From Rhodoplanes sp963840055 (GTDB taxonomy: Bacteria > Pseudomonadota > Alphaproteobacteria > Rhizobiales > Xanthobacteraceae): 64,000 nt of DNA. The notes under the pieces were generated by a model. That model saw nothing but the letters and a program-made list of their open reading frames with translations, did not search any database and was not told the DNA's origin. The position numbers were made by a program, and so were the translations under genes. Below are positions 16,148 to 25,110 of the stretch, piece after piece. Each line of letters opens with the position of its first letter. Position 1 is the first letter of the stretch. The stretch covers positions 62,001 through 126,000 of the forward strand of contig CAWIXM010000013.1 in NCBI GenBank assembly GCA_963840055.1. Reading direction: 5' to 3'.

Positions 16148-17929
16148 TCAACCGCCGTTGCCCGATGGCTTCTGCTTCTCGGCAGTGGCGGCCGACGTTC
16201 CGGCGTCCTCCAGCCCGTTCTTGAGCTTTGCTTCGATCTTGGCAAGCTCGTCCGGATCAGGCTTGAGGTCGCGGGCATGGGTCCACTGGAACGTGGCTTC
16301 CAGCTTTCGTCCCACCCGCCAATACACGTCGCCGAGGTGATCGTTGATGGTGGGGTCCATCGGTTTCAGCTCGACCGCGCGCTCGAGACGCTTGATCGCC
16401 TCGTCGTTCTTGCCGATGCGGTAATAGGCCCACCCGAGCGAGTCGACAATATAGCCGTCGTCGGGACGCTGGTCGACCGCGCGTCTGATCAGGCGCATGC
16501 CCTCGTCGAGATTCACGCCCTGGTCGATCCACGAATAGCCGAGATAATTGAGCACATGCGGCTGCTCGGGATAGAGCTCCAGCGCCTTCTTGAGGTCGGC
16601 TTCCGCCTTCGCCCATTGCTTCGAGCGCTCGTAGCAGATGCCGCGGAAATAGAACACGGTCCAGGTGGGCTTGGTCGGGTGCGGGATGAGATCAATCGCC
16701 TTGCTGTAGGCGTCGGCGCATTCCGCATAGTGTTTGCGGTCGCGCAGAATATTGCCGAGCGCGAGCATGGCTTCGAGATCATCCGGGTGGCTCGCGATCA
16801 GCTTTTCGAGTTGTTGGCGCGCTTCGTCGGTTCGCTCCAGCGAATCGAGATTGAGCGCCATCTGGATGTCGGCGTTTCGCCGCAGCACCGAATTCGACGG
16901 CACGCGCGAATAGATATTGATGGCGAGCTCCGGCTTCTTCATCGCCTCGTAGAGATCGGCGAGCGACAAAAGCGCGAGCGGGTGATCCGGATCGAGATAC
17001 AGCGCGAGCTGGAGATAGGCGAGGCCGCGATTGGCGAGGCTCAACTCCTCCTCGCGGCGAGCCAGCGCCGCGCCAAGGCCGTACAGCGCTTCGGCTGCGC
17101 CGGCGCTTGCGCTGTCGACGAGCCGCGGCAAAGATTCGCCTTTGTGCAGCTTACTCATCGCCTCGGTCACCAGCGGATGGCGCGGCAGCGACGCATCAAA
17201 TGTCTGATACACTTTGAGCGCTTCGTCACGACGGCCGTTGCGCGACAGCCAAGACGCGTAAGCCTGTACGACGCGCAGCGCGGCCGGATCGAGCTTGTAG
17301 GCGCGCTCGAACCGCTTTCCCGCCTCCTTCCGGTTTCCGGAAAGGTCGAGAATGAGGCCGGTATGCAGGTCCTTGAAGATCGCATACCATTCGGGTCCGT
17401 TGAGGCGATCGATCAACTCGACCGCGCCCTTTGAATCATTAGCGCCCTGCAGCGCCCATCCTGCGAGCAGCGTCGCGATCAGATCGCTCACTGGCGGACG
17501 CGCTGCGTGGGTCAGCTGGTTACGTGCTTGCTGGTACTGCTTCTGTTTAAGCGCGCGCACGCCGAGAACGAGTCGCGCATTGGCGCTGCGCGAGCTGCGG
17601 TCGATATGCACCATGCGCTCGGCCAGCTTAACCGCTTCGCCGATGTCGCCGTCGGCGAGCACGGCATAGAACGCGAGCTCCAGGAGCTCGCGGTTGCGCG
17701 GATCGGCTTTGAGCGCCGCACGGTAGAAGGCCGCAGCCGAGGCGGCATCGCGTCCGGCGCTCGCGTGCCGCGCCGCAAGATAATCTCCCGCAATGCCGGT
17801 GACGTGTGGATCGCGCGTCGACGACGAAACCGATTGGGTAGCCTGGGCCGCAAGAAAGCCGGGCAGACTCGCGACGATAGCGGCCCCGGCCGCCACGGCC
17901 AGGGCTCGAACAAGCGACGAACGTCTCAC
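16148..17929 (-). CDS. exported tetratricopeptide-repeat protein
   Basis: The 593-residue product starts with a signal peptide (RRSSLVRALAVAAGAAIVA, ending near LAAQA) and then consists almost wholly of TPR units from about residue 50 to 580. Clear repeats include DPRNRELLELAFYAVLADGD, HPDDLEAMLALGNILRDRKH and RPDDGYIVDSLGWAYYRIGK. GTG 17929 is preferred because GGGGAGA lies just upstream and the signal peptide is then N-terminal. A 31-codon in-frame upstream extension has no family support. Exported TPR proteins of this size in alphaproteobacteria usually act as scaffolds in the periplasm or at the outer membrane. The partner is unknown. Confidence 0.85.
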   Translation of the reverse strand: MRRSSLVRALAVAAGAAIVASLPGFLAAQATQSVSSSTRDPHVTGIAGDYLAARHASAGRDAASAAAFYRAALKADPRNRELLELAFYAVLADGDIGEAVKLAERMVHIDRSSRSANARLVLGVRALKQKQYQQARNQLTHAARPPVSDLIATLLAGWALQGANDSKGAVELIDRLNGPEWYAIFKDLHTGLILDLSGNRKEAGKRFERAYKLDPAALRVVQAYASWLSRNGRRDEALKVYQTFDASLPRHPLVTEAMSKLHKGESLPRLVDSASAGAAEALYGLGAALARREEELSLANRGLAYLQLALYLDPDHPLALLSLADLYEAMKKPELAINIYSRVPSNSVLRRNADIQMALNLDSLERTDEARQQLEKLIASHPDDLEAMLALGNILRDRKHYAECADAYSKAIDLIPHPTKPTWTVFYFRGICYERSKQWAKAEADLKKALELYPEQPHVLNYLGYSWIDQGVNLDEGMRLIRRAVDQRPDDGYIVDSLGWAYYRIGKNDEAIKRLERAVELKPMDPTINDHLGDVYWRVGRKLEATFQWTHARDLKPDPDELAKIEAKLKNGLEDAGTSAATAEKQKPSGNGG

Positions 17930-18129
17930 GGGCGGTTCTCCCCTATGGGATGGTCCGGCGGCCGGACGCGCATGCGAGCCGCGGAACAAACCGACAATGA
18001 CCGTTTTATCCGCGACCCGCAAGCAAGGAAGCTCGCGCCCTCGAAAAGCCGCGCTTCGCCGCCGGATCGCGGCAGTTTGGCGGCCGCGCTATGGCGTGGC
18101 TAGGACAAACTGACGGCTTCTGAACACCG

Positions 18130-19797
18130 TTACATGTTGGGGTAATTCGGTCCGCCCCCGCCTTCCGGCGCGACCCAGGTGATATTGCCGTTCGGGTCTT
18201 TGATATCGCACGTCTTGCAGTGCACGCAGTTCGACGCGTTGATCACATAACGCAGACGCGATTGCGGCCCCTCGCCCTCCAGCACCCATTCGTAAACGCC
18301 GGCTGGGCAATAGCGATTCGATGGGCCATCGAACACGTCATGCTCGGACGCCTTCTGCAGGCCGGGATCGGCGACCAGCAAATGCACCGGCTGGTCTTCC
18401 TCGTGATTGGTGTTGGAGAGATAGACCGAGGACAGCCGGTCGAAAGTGAGCTTGCCGTCCGGCTTGGGATAGACGATAGGCCTGCACTCGGCGGCGGGTT
18501 TCAAGCATTTGCTGTCGGGCTTGCCGTGGCCCAGCGTTCCCATCAGCGAGAAGCCGAGCGTATTGGTCCACATGTCGATCCCGCCGAGCCCGATGCCGAT
18601 GGCGGTGCCGAAGCGCGACCACAACGGCTTGGCGTTGCGGACCTTCCACAGGTCGCGGCCGATCTCGCCGCCACGCCAGCCGGTCTCATAGCCTTCCAGC
18701 TCGTCATGCGCGCGGCCGGCGGCGATCGCTTGAGCCACCTGCTCGGCCGCGAACAGGCCGGAGAACATCGCATTGTGTGTGCCCTTGATGCGCGGCACGT
18801 TGAGGAATCCCGCCGCGCAGCCGATCAGCGCGCCGCCAGGAAACACCACCTTGGGCACCGATTGCCAGCCGCCCTCAGAGATCGCGCGTGCGCCATAGCC
18901 GATTCGCGTGCCGCCTTCGAAGGTGTCGCGCACGAGAGGATGCGTCTTGAACTGCTGAAGCTCCTCGAAGGGCGACAGATAAGGGTTTTCGTAATTGAGG
19001 TGCACGACAAAGCCGACCGCGACGAGATTGTCGCCGTAGTGATAAAGGAACGAGCCGCCGCCGGTGTGGTTGTCGAGCGGCCAGCCGAAAGTGTGCTGCA
19101 CCAGGCCGGGCGTATGCTTCTCTGGCGCGACTTGCCACAGCTCCTTGAGGCCGATGCCGAATTTCGGCGGCTCGCGATCGCGGTCGAGCTGGTAATGCGC
19201 AATCAGCCACTTGGTGAGATGGCCGCGCGCGCCTTCGGCGAACAACGTGTATTTGCCGCGCAGCTCCATGCCGCGGGTGAAATTATCCTTCGGCTTTCCG
19301 TCCTTGCCGATGCCCATGTCGCCGGTGGCGATCCCCACCACTTCATTGGCGGGGCCGTGCAAGATCTCCGCGGCGGCGAAGCCCGGATAGATCTCGACGC
19401 CGAGCGCTTCTGCCTTGGTTGCGAGCCATTTGCACACCTCGCCGAGCGAGACGACATAGGCCCCGTGATTATTCATCAGCGGCGGCAGGAAAGCCTTCGG
19501 CAGCGGCACCGCACGAGTGCGGAACAGCATGTAGAAGCGATCCTCCTTGACCGGCGTCTTGATCGGCGTGTCCTCTTCGCGCCAGCCGGGAAGCAGCTTG
19601 TCGAGCGCAGATACGTCGATCACCGCGCCGGAGAGAATGTGCGCGCCGACCTCCGATCCTTTCTCCACGACGACGACCGACATGTCGGGTGAGAGCTGTT
19701 TAAGGCGGATCGCTGCGCTCAGTCCGGCAGGTCCCGCGCCGACAATCACGACATCAAAGTCCATGGCTTCGCGGGCGGGCAATTCTTGAGCGTTCAT
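18130..19797 (-). CDS. electron transfer flavoprotein-ubiquinone oxidoreductase
   Basis: ETF-QO passes electrons from acyl-CoA dehydrogenases, through ETF, to ubiquinone. The 555-residue protein has the N-terminal FAD-binding loop VVIVGAGPAGLSAAIR at residues 16-31, then VVVVEKGSEVGAHILSGAV. A C-terminal ferredoxin-like domain supplies the 4Fe-4S ligands CPAGVYEW and NCVHCKTCDIKDP. Length and domain order match full-length ETF-QO, not the shorter FixC. This enzyme would re-oxidise electrons from fatty or alicyclic acyl-CoA catabolism such as that suggested by the 4-13 kb cluster, although it is not adjacent to ETF genes here. Confidence 0.95.
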   Translation of the reverse strand: MNAQELPAREAMDFDVVIVGAGPAGLSAAIRLKQLSPDMSVVVVEKGSEVGAHILSGAVIDVSALDKLLPGWREEDTPIKTPVKEDRFYMLFRTRAVPLPKAFLPPLMNNHGAYVVSLGEVCKWLATKAEALGVEIYPGFAAAEILHGPANEVVGIATGDMGIGKDGKPKDNFTRGMELRGKYTLFAEGARGHLTKWLIAHYQLDRDREPPKFGIGLKELWQVAPEKHTPGLVQHTFGWPLDNHTGGGSFLYHYGDNLVAVGFVVHLNYENPYLSPFEELQQFKTHPLVRDTFEGGTRIGYGARAISEGGWQSVPKVVFPGGALIGCAAGFLNVPRIKGTHNAMFSGLFAAEQVAQAIAAGRAHDELEGYETGWRGGEIGRDLWKVRNAKPLWSRFGTAIGIGLGGIDMWTNTLGFSLMGTLGHGKPDSKCLKPAAECRPIVYPKPDGKLTFDRLSSVYLSNTNHEEDQPVHLLVADPGLQKASEHDVFDGPSNRYCPAGVYEWVLEGEGPQSRLRYVINASNCVHCKTCDIKDPNGNITWVAPEGGGGPNYPNM

Positions 19798-20020
19798 TAC
19801 AGCACCCCGATTGGATCAAGCGTTCGCAAGCGCTCAGAGGCGAGAGGGCCAAACATGCAGGTTTTTACTCGTCGCACGCTGTGACAATTGGAAGCTCTCG
19901 AAAGTGCATTCGCAGCGAATTAGCTCATTATGACGAAGTCGATCATTATGCCGAGGATGTTCCCCATCAGCACGCCGCAGCATGCGTGCGTGACGGGAAA
20001 ATTCGATCTAAAAACGCAAG

Positions 20021-20950
20021 ATGAATTCCGCGCGCGCAAAGGCCGCAGGCGAACTCCTCGCCTTTTACCTCGAAGCCGGGGTGGACGCCCTCGTCGGCGA
20101 AGCGCCGGTCGATCGGCTCGCTGCGGGAGTGGCGGACGAGCAAGCATCCGTATCGGTTCCCCGCGCTGCGCTCTCTCCTCGGAACGCGGAAGGCGACGCG
20201 GCGCCGCGGCCGCGGCCCGCGGCGCCTGCAACCGCAACACGTGAGCAGCAATCAGCGCCGCGACTTGCGAGCGCAGCGTCCCGCGACATAGGCGGCGCGC
20301 CGCCGACCCCTGCACGTCCGGCGGCAGACCTCGCACCCCCCGAGGCGGCGGTGATGGCCGCGCGCGAGGCGGCGCGGCAAGCGCAGAGCCTCGACGAACT
20401 CGCCGCTATTCTCGCGCGCTTCGAAGGCTGTGCGCTCAAGGCGGCGGCGACGAGGCTCGTCTTCGCCGATGGCAATCCGGCTGGCCGGGTCATGTTTGTC
20501 GGGGAGGCGCCGGGCGCCGAGGAGGATCGCGAAGGCCTGCCCTTCGTCGGCCGGTCGGGAAAACTTCTCGACCGCATGATGGAGGCGATCGGGCTGACCC
20601 GCCAAAACGCCTATATCGCCAACATCATCCCGTGGCGTCCGCCCGGTAACCGCACCCCGACGCCGCTGGAAAGTCAGATCTGCCTGCCCTTCATCCTGCG
20701 CCAGATCGAACTCGCCGACCCAGACGTCCTCGTCTGTCTCGGCGCGCCCGCCACGCAAGCGCTGATCGGCGTGAAGGACGGCATCATGCGGACGCGCGGG
20801 CGTTGGTTCAGTTACGCGACCGGCACGCGCGAAATCCGTGCGATCGCCACCCTGCATCCCGCCTATCTGTTGCGCCAGCCACTCGCCAAGCGGTTGGCCT
20901 GGCGCGATTTTCTTACCATTCGGGCGGCGCTCGCCGAGCGCGGGCTGTAG
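20021..20950 (+). CDS. uracil-DNA glycosylase, family 4-like
   Basis: Type-4-like uracil-DNA glycosylases remove uracil from DNA. Motif A is GEAPGAEED at residues 161-169, followed by LPFVGRSGKLLDRM, and motif B is HPAYLLR at 279-285. The first 110 residues are a low-complexity Ala/Pro-rich linker with a helical beginning, a common feature of alphaproteobacterial members. The usual iron-sulfur N-terminal CxxC is reduced to a single Cys (EGCALKAAATRLVF), so the FeS cluster may be missing or differently bound. The gene is isolated between ETF-QO (divergent) and an opposing hypothetical gene. Confidence 0.9.
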   Translation: MNSARAKAAGELLAFYLEAGVDALVGEAPVDRLAAGVADEQASVSVPRAALSPRNAEGDAAPRPRPAAPATATREQQSAPRLASAASRDIGGAPPTPARPAADLAPPEAAVMAAREAARQAQSLDELAAILARFEGCALKAAATRLVFADGNPAGRVMFVGEAPGAEEDREGLPFVGRSGKLLDRMMEAIGLTRQNAYIANIIPWRPPGNRTPTPLESQICLPFILRQIELADPDVLVCLGAPATQALIGVKDGIMRTRGRWFSYATGTREIRAIATLHPAYLLRQPLAKRLAWRDFLTIRAALAERGL

Positions 20951-21094
20951 GCGTTCGCTCACGTTAGGTGATGGCAAGAAGGGGGTTGCCGCCGATCCGC
21001 GGCAACGCACCACGCGTTTTGCTGGGCGAACTTAAATACGCGTGGTGCGCTGCCTACGGAAAATGGAACCGGCGCCTGGTCCGGTCATACAACC

Positions 21095-21592
21095 CTAAGG
21101 GCGCGCCATCCGGCAGGCGGGGTTGTAGGCCCAGTTGCGGTCGAGCCCCACCACGCACCATTCGACGCCCCAGGTGGCGCCAATGATGCCCGTATCCTCC
21201 AGGATCACGTAATCGATCCGGTGGAAGGAGCCGTCCGAGACCAGTACTTTGCCGCTACAAAAGCGGCGGGGAATGGTCCCCGAGGCCCAGGGCATGAAGG
21301 CCACTTCGCGCAGGCTCTCGAAGCCGACGATTTTCAGCTCCGTGTTCCAGAAGCGATGTTCCTTGGTCGAAAAGCGCGATTGAATTCTCGCGAGCGGCGC
21401 CGGCTCGTCGCACAGCGGCACAACCGCCTTGTAGTTCGGCCCGGAAAGCCAGAAATCGAGGTCAAGCAGATTCGCCGCCCAGCTCTCGGCAACGAAGCCG
21501 AGCAAGACAGCGGCTGCGGCGATGGCTGTGACCAGGGCTTTGGCGACCCGGTCACTGACCCGCCCGCGAACGAGCGCGCGCAGGTGGCGCAT
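21095..21592 (-). CDS. conserved hypothetical exported protein
   Basis: The 165-residue product has an N-terminal hydrophobic signal or anchor (about residues 19-38, ending SWAAN). A soluble domain follows with four cysteines (LCDEPAP, FCSGKV, EWCVVG, NPACRM) that could form two disulfides in the periplasm. Sequence such as YKAVVPLCDEP, FSTKEHRFWNTELKI and FCSGKVLVSDG recalls a family of small hypothetical proteins widespread in Bradyrhizobium relatives, though no function is known to me. It lies next to rsmE, with about 114 bases between, on the same strand. Confidence 0.7.
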   Translation of the reverse strand: MRHLRALVRGRVSDRVAKALVTAIAAAAVLLGFVAESWAANLLDLDFWLSGPNYKAVVPLCDEPAPLARIQSRFSTKEHRFWNTELKIVGFESLREVAFMPWASGTIPRRFCSGKVLVSDGSFHRIDYVILEDTGIIGATWGVEWCVVGLDRNWAYNPACRMARP

Positions 21593-21706
21593 GGTAGACC
21601 CCCCTCTCCCACTGTTGCGAACGTGACGCTCGCATATGGCGAGGTCAAGGACGGGACGGCGGTCGCCGCACGAAATCGGCCGACTGTGGCGTAGATGGCA
21701 CGGGTG

Positions 21707-22462
21707 CTAACCCCAATCGCCAAGGACGGCTTGGACGAGGGCGAGTGCGGCCACGGCGGCGGTGTCGGCGCGCAGGATGCGGGGACCGAGGGCGAGGCGG
21801 ACGACCTTTTGGTGGGCGAGCGCCAGGGCGCGTTCCTCGGCGTGAAACCCGCCCTCCGGTCCGACGAGCACTGCGAGTGGCGGTCTTTCGCCCGTCTCCG
21901 CCCGGGCTGCGACGAGCGCCGTGACCGGGTCGGTGATCGGCGCGTCCTCATCGCAAAAGACGAGCAGACGTTCTTTTGCAAGCGCAGCGAGCGCATTGGA
22001 AAGCGGGGCTGGCTCCTCCACCGCCGACACGTTCAGAATGCCGCACTGCTCCGCCGCCTCGATGGCGTTCGCGCGCATCCGGGCGGTGTTGACTCGCTCG
22101 GCCTGGGTATGACGGGTGAGCACCGGCTGCAGGCGGGACGCGCCCATTTCAACCGCCTTCTGCACCATGTAGTCGAGCCGGCTGCGTTTGAGCGGGGCAA
22201 ACAGATATTGCAGATCGCACGGGACGGTCTGGGCCCGCGTCGGCTCGGTGACGAGCAGCGCCACCCCCCGCTTAGCTCCCTCGACAAGCGCAGCCCTCCA
22301 CTCGCCATCGATCCCGTTGAACACCAGGACGCCGTCGCCGGACTTGAGCCGTAACACATCCTTAAGGTAATGCTGCTGCATAACCGGTGGAACGAGGCGC
22401 ACGCCGGGCGCAAGCCTCTCCGCGACATGAAGGCGGGGCGTACGGAAGTCGTATCGCGTCAT
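21707..22462 (-). CDS. rsmE: 16S rRNA (uracil1498-N3)-methyltransferase
   Basis: RsmE methylates U1498 in the small ribosomal subunit. The 251-residue protein has a PUA-like N-terminal domain and a SPOUT knot domain with the SAM-binding signature LVGPEGGFHAEE, followed by RLALGPRILRADTAAVAAL, the standard RsmE ending. ATG 22462 gives the usual start MTRYDFRTPRLHV; a 107-codon upstream extension reads across the next gene's promoter and is rejected. The neighbouring divergent gene starts about 140 bases away. Confidence 0.95.
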   Translation of the reverse strand: MTRYDFRTPRLHVAERLAPGVRLVPPVMQQHYLKDVLRLKSGDGVLVFNGIDGEWRAALVEGAKRGVALLVTEPTRAQTVPCDLQYLFAPLKRSRLDYMVQKAVEMGASRLQPVLTRHTQAERVNTARMRANAIEAAEQCGILNVSAVEEPAPLSNALAALAKERLLVFCDEDAPITDPVTALVAARAETGERPPLAVLVGPEGGFHAEERALALAHQKVVRLALGPRILRADTAAVAALALVQAVLGDWG

Positions 22463-22604
22463 GCGGCTTTGCTCCGAATCGCCACCGCGGCGGCTCCGCG
22501 GCCCGACGAGATACAGCATAGAACACGCCCGGAAGGGTCGAATTCGCCCCCGTATCGCCGAATTTGCAGGCTTTCTTCGGGAGGGTAGACAGGGGAACCG
22601 GGGT

Positions 22605-23282
22605 ATGCGGACAATCGTGTCGGGGTCGCTTGCGGCGCTCGTATTTTCCGCCGCGGCTTTGCTGGCGGTGCGCGGCGATGCGCAGACATTGCCATGGCCC
22701 ACCAACTCGCCGGCAAATAGCGCGGCGCCCGCGCCTTGGCCGACCAACCCTCCGCGTGCCGGCGAGCCTGCTCCAGCCGCCACCCCCGCCCCGATAATGA
22801 CGCCGCCGATGGGCGCCGCGCCGATGACGCCGATTCCGCCTCAGGCAGGGGTAGGACCGGGCGGCGGAGGCGGTACGCCGCCGTGCATGGACGAGTTCAC
22901 CAAGCTTCAGACCGAAACCGACAAACGCGCCAAGGCGGCCAAAGCCGGCGGCCAGCGGAAGGCCAAGCGCGAAGAAATGTGCAAGCTCTTGCGGGCATTT
23001 GAGGGCGCGCTGAACAAATGGGTCAAATACGTCAAGAACAATTCCTCAACCTGCGGCATTCCCTCTCAAGTCTATAATCAGCTCAGCAAAGGTCACGACA
23101 ACATCGCCAAGACCGCAAAGCAGGTGTGTGAGGGCGGCGTGCTGGGCGGTGGTCCGGGCAAACCCAAGACGCCGACGCTGAGCGACGCCCTTGGCACGAC
23201 GAGAATACCAACGGCCGAGACGAGCCGTAACGCAGTGACCGGCACGTTCAACACGTTGACCGGCACGCCGCTCGGACGATGA
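22605..23282 (+). CDS. exported proline/glycine-rich hypothetical protein
   Basis: The 225-residue product has a signal peptide (VSGSLAALVFSAAALLAV, cleavage near GDAQT). A Pro/Ala/Gly-rich linker covers about residues 28-95, and a small Cys-containing helical domain follows (PPCMDEFTKLQTETDKRAK, EEMCKLL, STCGIPSQVY, QVCEGG). Four cysteines suggest two disulfides in the periplasm. Its end overlaps the ubiA start by four bases (ATGA), so it is translationally coupled to ubiA, an arrangement I recall from related genomes. No function is known. Confidence 0.75.
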   Translation: MRTIVSGSLAALVFSAAALLAVRGDAQTLPWPTNSPANSAAPAPWPTNPPRAGEPAPAATPAPIMTPPMGAAPMTPIPPQAGVGPGGGGGTPPCMDEFTKLQTETDKRAKAAKAGGQRKAKREEMCKLLRAFEGALNKWVKYVKNNSSTCGIPSQVYNQLSKGHDNIAKTAKQVCEGGVLGGGPGKPKTPTLSDALGTTRIPTAETSRNAVTGTFNTLTGTPLGR

Positions 23283-24214
23283 GCGAAGCGTCGGGCCGCG
23301 TCGCCGATTCGACCGGGAACTTCGTTGACCGTCTGGCGCCTGTTCCCCTGCGCCCATATCTGCGCCTTTCACGCGCCGATCGTCCGATCGGCGCCTGGCT
23401 TCTTCTGATTCCTTGCTGGTGGTCGACGGCGCTTGCCGCCGTGCATGCCGGCGCGCCGATTCCCAATCTTTGGCATCTCGCGCTGTTCTTCGTCGGCGCC
23501 TTCGTGATGCGCGGCGCGGGATGCACGTGGAACGATATTGTTGACCGCGACCTCGATCCGCTCGTCGAACGCACGCGCTCACGGCCGATCGCCTCGGGAC
23601 AGGTCAGCCTCAAGCAAGCGCTTGCCTATGCGGTCGCGCAGTCGCTGGTCGGATTTCTCGTCCTCATCCAATTCAACGCGTTTGCGATTGCCGTCGGCAT
23701 CGCTTCGCTTGCGATCGTCGCGCTCTATCCCTTCATGAAGCGGATCACGTATTGGCCGCAGATTTTCCTCGGGCTTGCTTTCTCCTGGGGCGCGTTGATG
23801 GGATGGGCCGCCGCGTTCGGCCGGCTCGATCCCCCAGCCTTCGTGTTGTATGCGGGCTCGATCTGTTGGGTGATCGGCTACGACACGATCTACGCCCATC
23901 AGGATCGTGACGACGATGCGCTGGTGGGCGTCAAGTCGACGGCGCTCTTGTTTGAGGAACGCACCAAGCCGATGCTCGTCGTCTTCTATGGTCTTGCCGT
24001 CGCCCTGATCGCGTGGGCGGGATGGCTCGCGGGCGGCGGCGTGGTTTTCGGATTGGGGCTGCTCACGTTCGCCGCCCACTTGGCCCGGCAAATTCGCCGG
24101 CTCGACATCGCCAACTCCGCAGTCTGCCTCGCGGTGTTCAAGTCGAACCGCGACGCCGGGCTCATCCTCTTCGCTGGCCTTTGCGCCGACGCTGCGGCGC
24201 GCGCGTTGATGTGA
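23279..24214 (+). CDS. ubiA: 4-hydroxybenzoate polyprenyltransferase
   Basis: UbiA attaches the polyprenyl chain to 4-hydroxybenzoate in ubiquinone synthesis. The 311-residue membrane protein has both Asp-rich motifs: NDIVDRDLD at 85-93 with nearby RTRSRPIASG, and YDTIYAHQDRDDD near 201-213. About nine helices are visible. The N-terminal 25 residues are soluble, as in other alphaproteobacterial UbiA. It is cotranscribed with the preceding exported-protein gene. Motif wording matches UbiA rather than haem O synthase or chlorophyll synthase. Confidence 0.93.
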   Translation: MSEASGRVADSTGNFVDRLAPVPLRPYLRLSRADRPIGAWLLLIPCWWSTALAAVHAGAPIPNLWHLALFFVGAFVMRGAGCTWNDIVDRDLDPLVERTRSRPIASGQVSLKQALAYAVAQSLVGFLVLIQFNAFAIAVGIASLAIVALYPFMKRITYWPQIFLGLAFSWGALMGWAAAFGRLDPPAFVLYAGSICWVIGYDTIYAHQDRDDDALVGVKSTALLFEERTKPMLVVFYGLAVALIAWAGWLAGGGVVFGLGLLTFAAHLARQIRRLDIANSAVCLAVFKSNRDAGLILFAGLCADAAARALM

Positions 24215-24218
24215 GGCG

Positions 24219-24794
24219 TCAACTGCGCGCGATGATTTCCCGCTCCTCGCGATGGATGCGCGGCGCTTTCGGCAGGCGCGCCGCTCGTCGGCGCGTGAGA
24301 ATGCGCGGCCGGCGGCGCTTGAGCGGACTGCCGCGGCGACGGCGGGCTTGCGGGCTTGTGATGCGGACACCGTTCAGGCGCCGGAAGGGTTCGCGCAAAG
24401 AACCATCGGCGTCGGCGACGAGCAGCGGCAGGTCGAACACGTGACCCCATGCCCGCCATTGGGCGATCGCATCGACGCCGTTAGGAGCGGTGAACAGCGG
24501 CACGGCAAGCGCCGCATCGCGGTGCGCGAGCACGATCGCGACCGCGCCGTCGCTCGCATCATCGGGCGCAACGATTTGCAGCGCGACGCCCAGATAACTC
24601 GACACCGGCAACAACACCGCCATGCGCATGCCGGCGAGCGACCGGCGCATCACCACGCGCTTGCGATGAAGCTCCACGAACCGAACCCGCTCGTCCGCCG
24701 CGGCATCGCTGGCGCGGAACTGGACGGGCAGAGCGAACGGGTCGAGCCGGAGCAACCGGCTCGACCCGGAGGGCATAACCCCGCCGGCACTCAT
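24219..24794 (-). CDS. DUF6101 family protein
   Basis: The 191-residue protein has a structured first two thirds (LDPFALPVQFRASD, VELHRKRVVMRRSLAGM, VPLFTAPNGVDAIAQWRAWG) and a strongly basic, Arg-rich C-terminal tail. This is the arrangement I associate with DUF6101, a Hyphomicrobiales family usually located next to ubiA or pmbA as here. The tail could bind nucleic acid or acidic surfaces. No catalytic motif is visible and the function is unknown. It is convergent with ubiA, 4 bases apart. Confidence 0.7.
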   Translation of the reverse strand: MSAGGVMPSGSSRLLRLDPFALPVQFRASDAAADERVRFVELHRKRVVMRRSLAGMRMAVLLPVSSYLGVALQIVAPDDASDGAVAIVLAHRDAALAVPLFTAPNGVDAIAQWRAWGHVFDLPLLVADADGSLREPFRRLNGVRITSPQARRRRGSPLKRRRPRILTRRRAARLPKAPRIHREEREIIARS

Positions 24795-25110
24795 TTTGAC
24801 GCCTCGCTTTTCAGCTTCCCTGGTCGGACTCTGCGGCCCGATCTTGTTGGGGAGCTTAGCGGCGATCGCTTTGATTCCTCTTAAAATCCCTGGTTAATCA
24901 GTCGTGTGCTCGGTTCTTCGTCGCGCATGCTTGACGAGGTCTTGCCAAGCGCGTGCGAATTGCATGCAATAATCCTCGCCTGCGCTTTGTCGCGCGCGCA
25001 GCGTCCGCGCTGCGTCTTGCGCGCCGTTCGACTTGAATGACGGCGCGTTTTCCCCCATGTGAGCATAAGGTCAGCCCCTCGTTCTCGTCCGATAGAGTCC
25101 CGATTTCCCG
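24795..25110. other. intergenic region between divergent DUF6101 and pmbA genes
   Basis: About 315 bases hold promoters for both flanking genes. No gene, repeat or recognised regulatory site was seen. Open frames on the minus strand here continue into pmbA in the antisense direction and are not credible genes. Confidence 0.5.

Noticed and set aside
15968..17434. Long open frame on the plus strand opposite the TPR-protein gene.
   Set aside because: Its Arg/Glu/Val-rich sequence is the typical antisense shadow of a GC-rich gene, with no domain, signal or ribosome site; the minus-strand TPR product has clear repeats and a signal peptide.
18220..19692. 490-codon open frame opposite the ETF-QO gene.
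   Set aside because: The minus strand encodes full ETF-QO motifs; the plus-strand frame has only low-complexity His/Arg/Glu-rich sequence.
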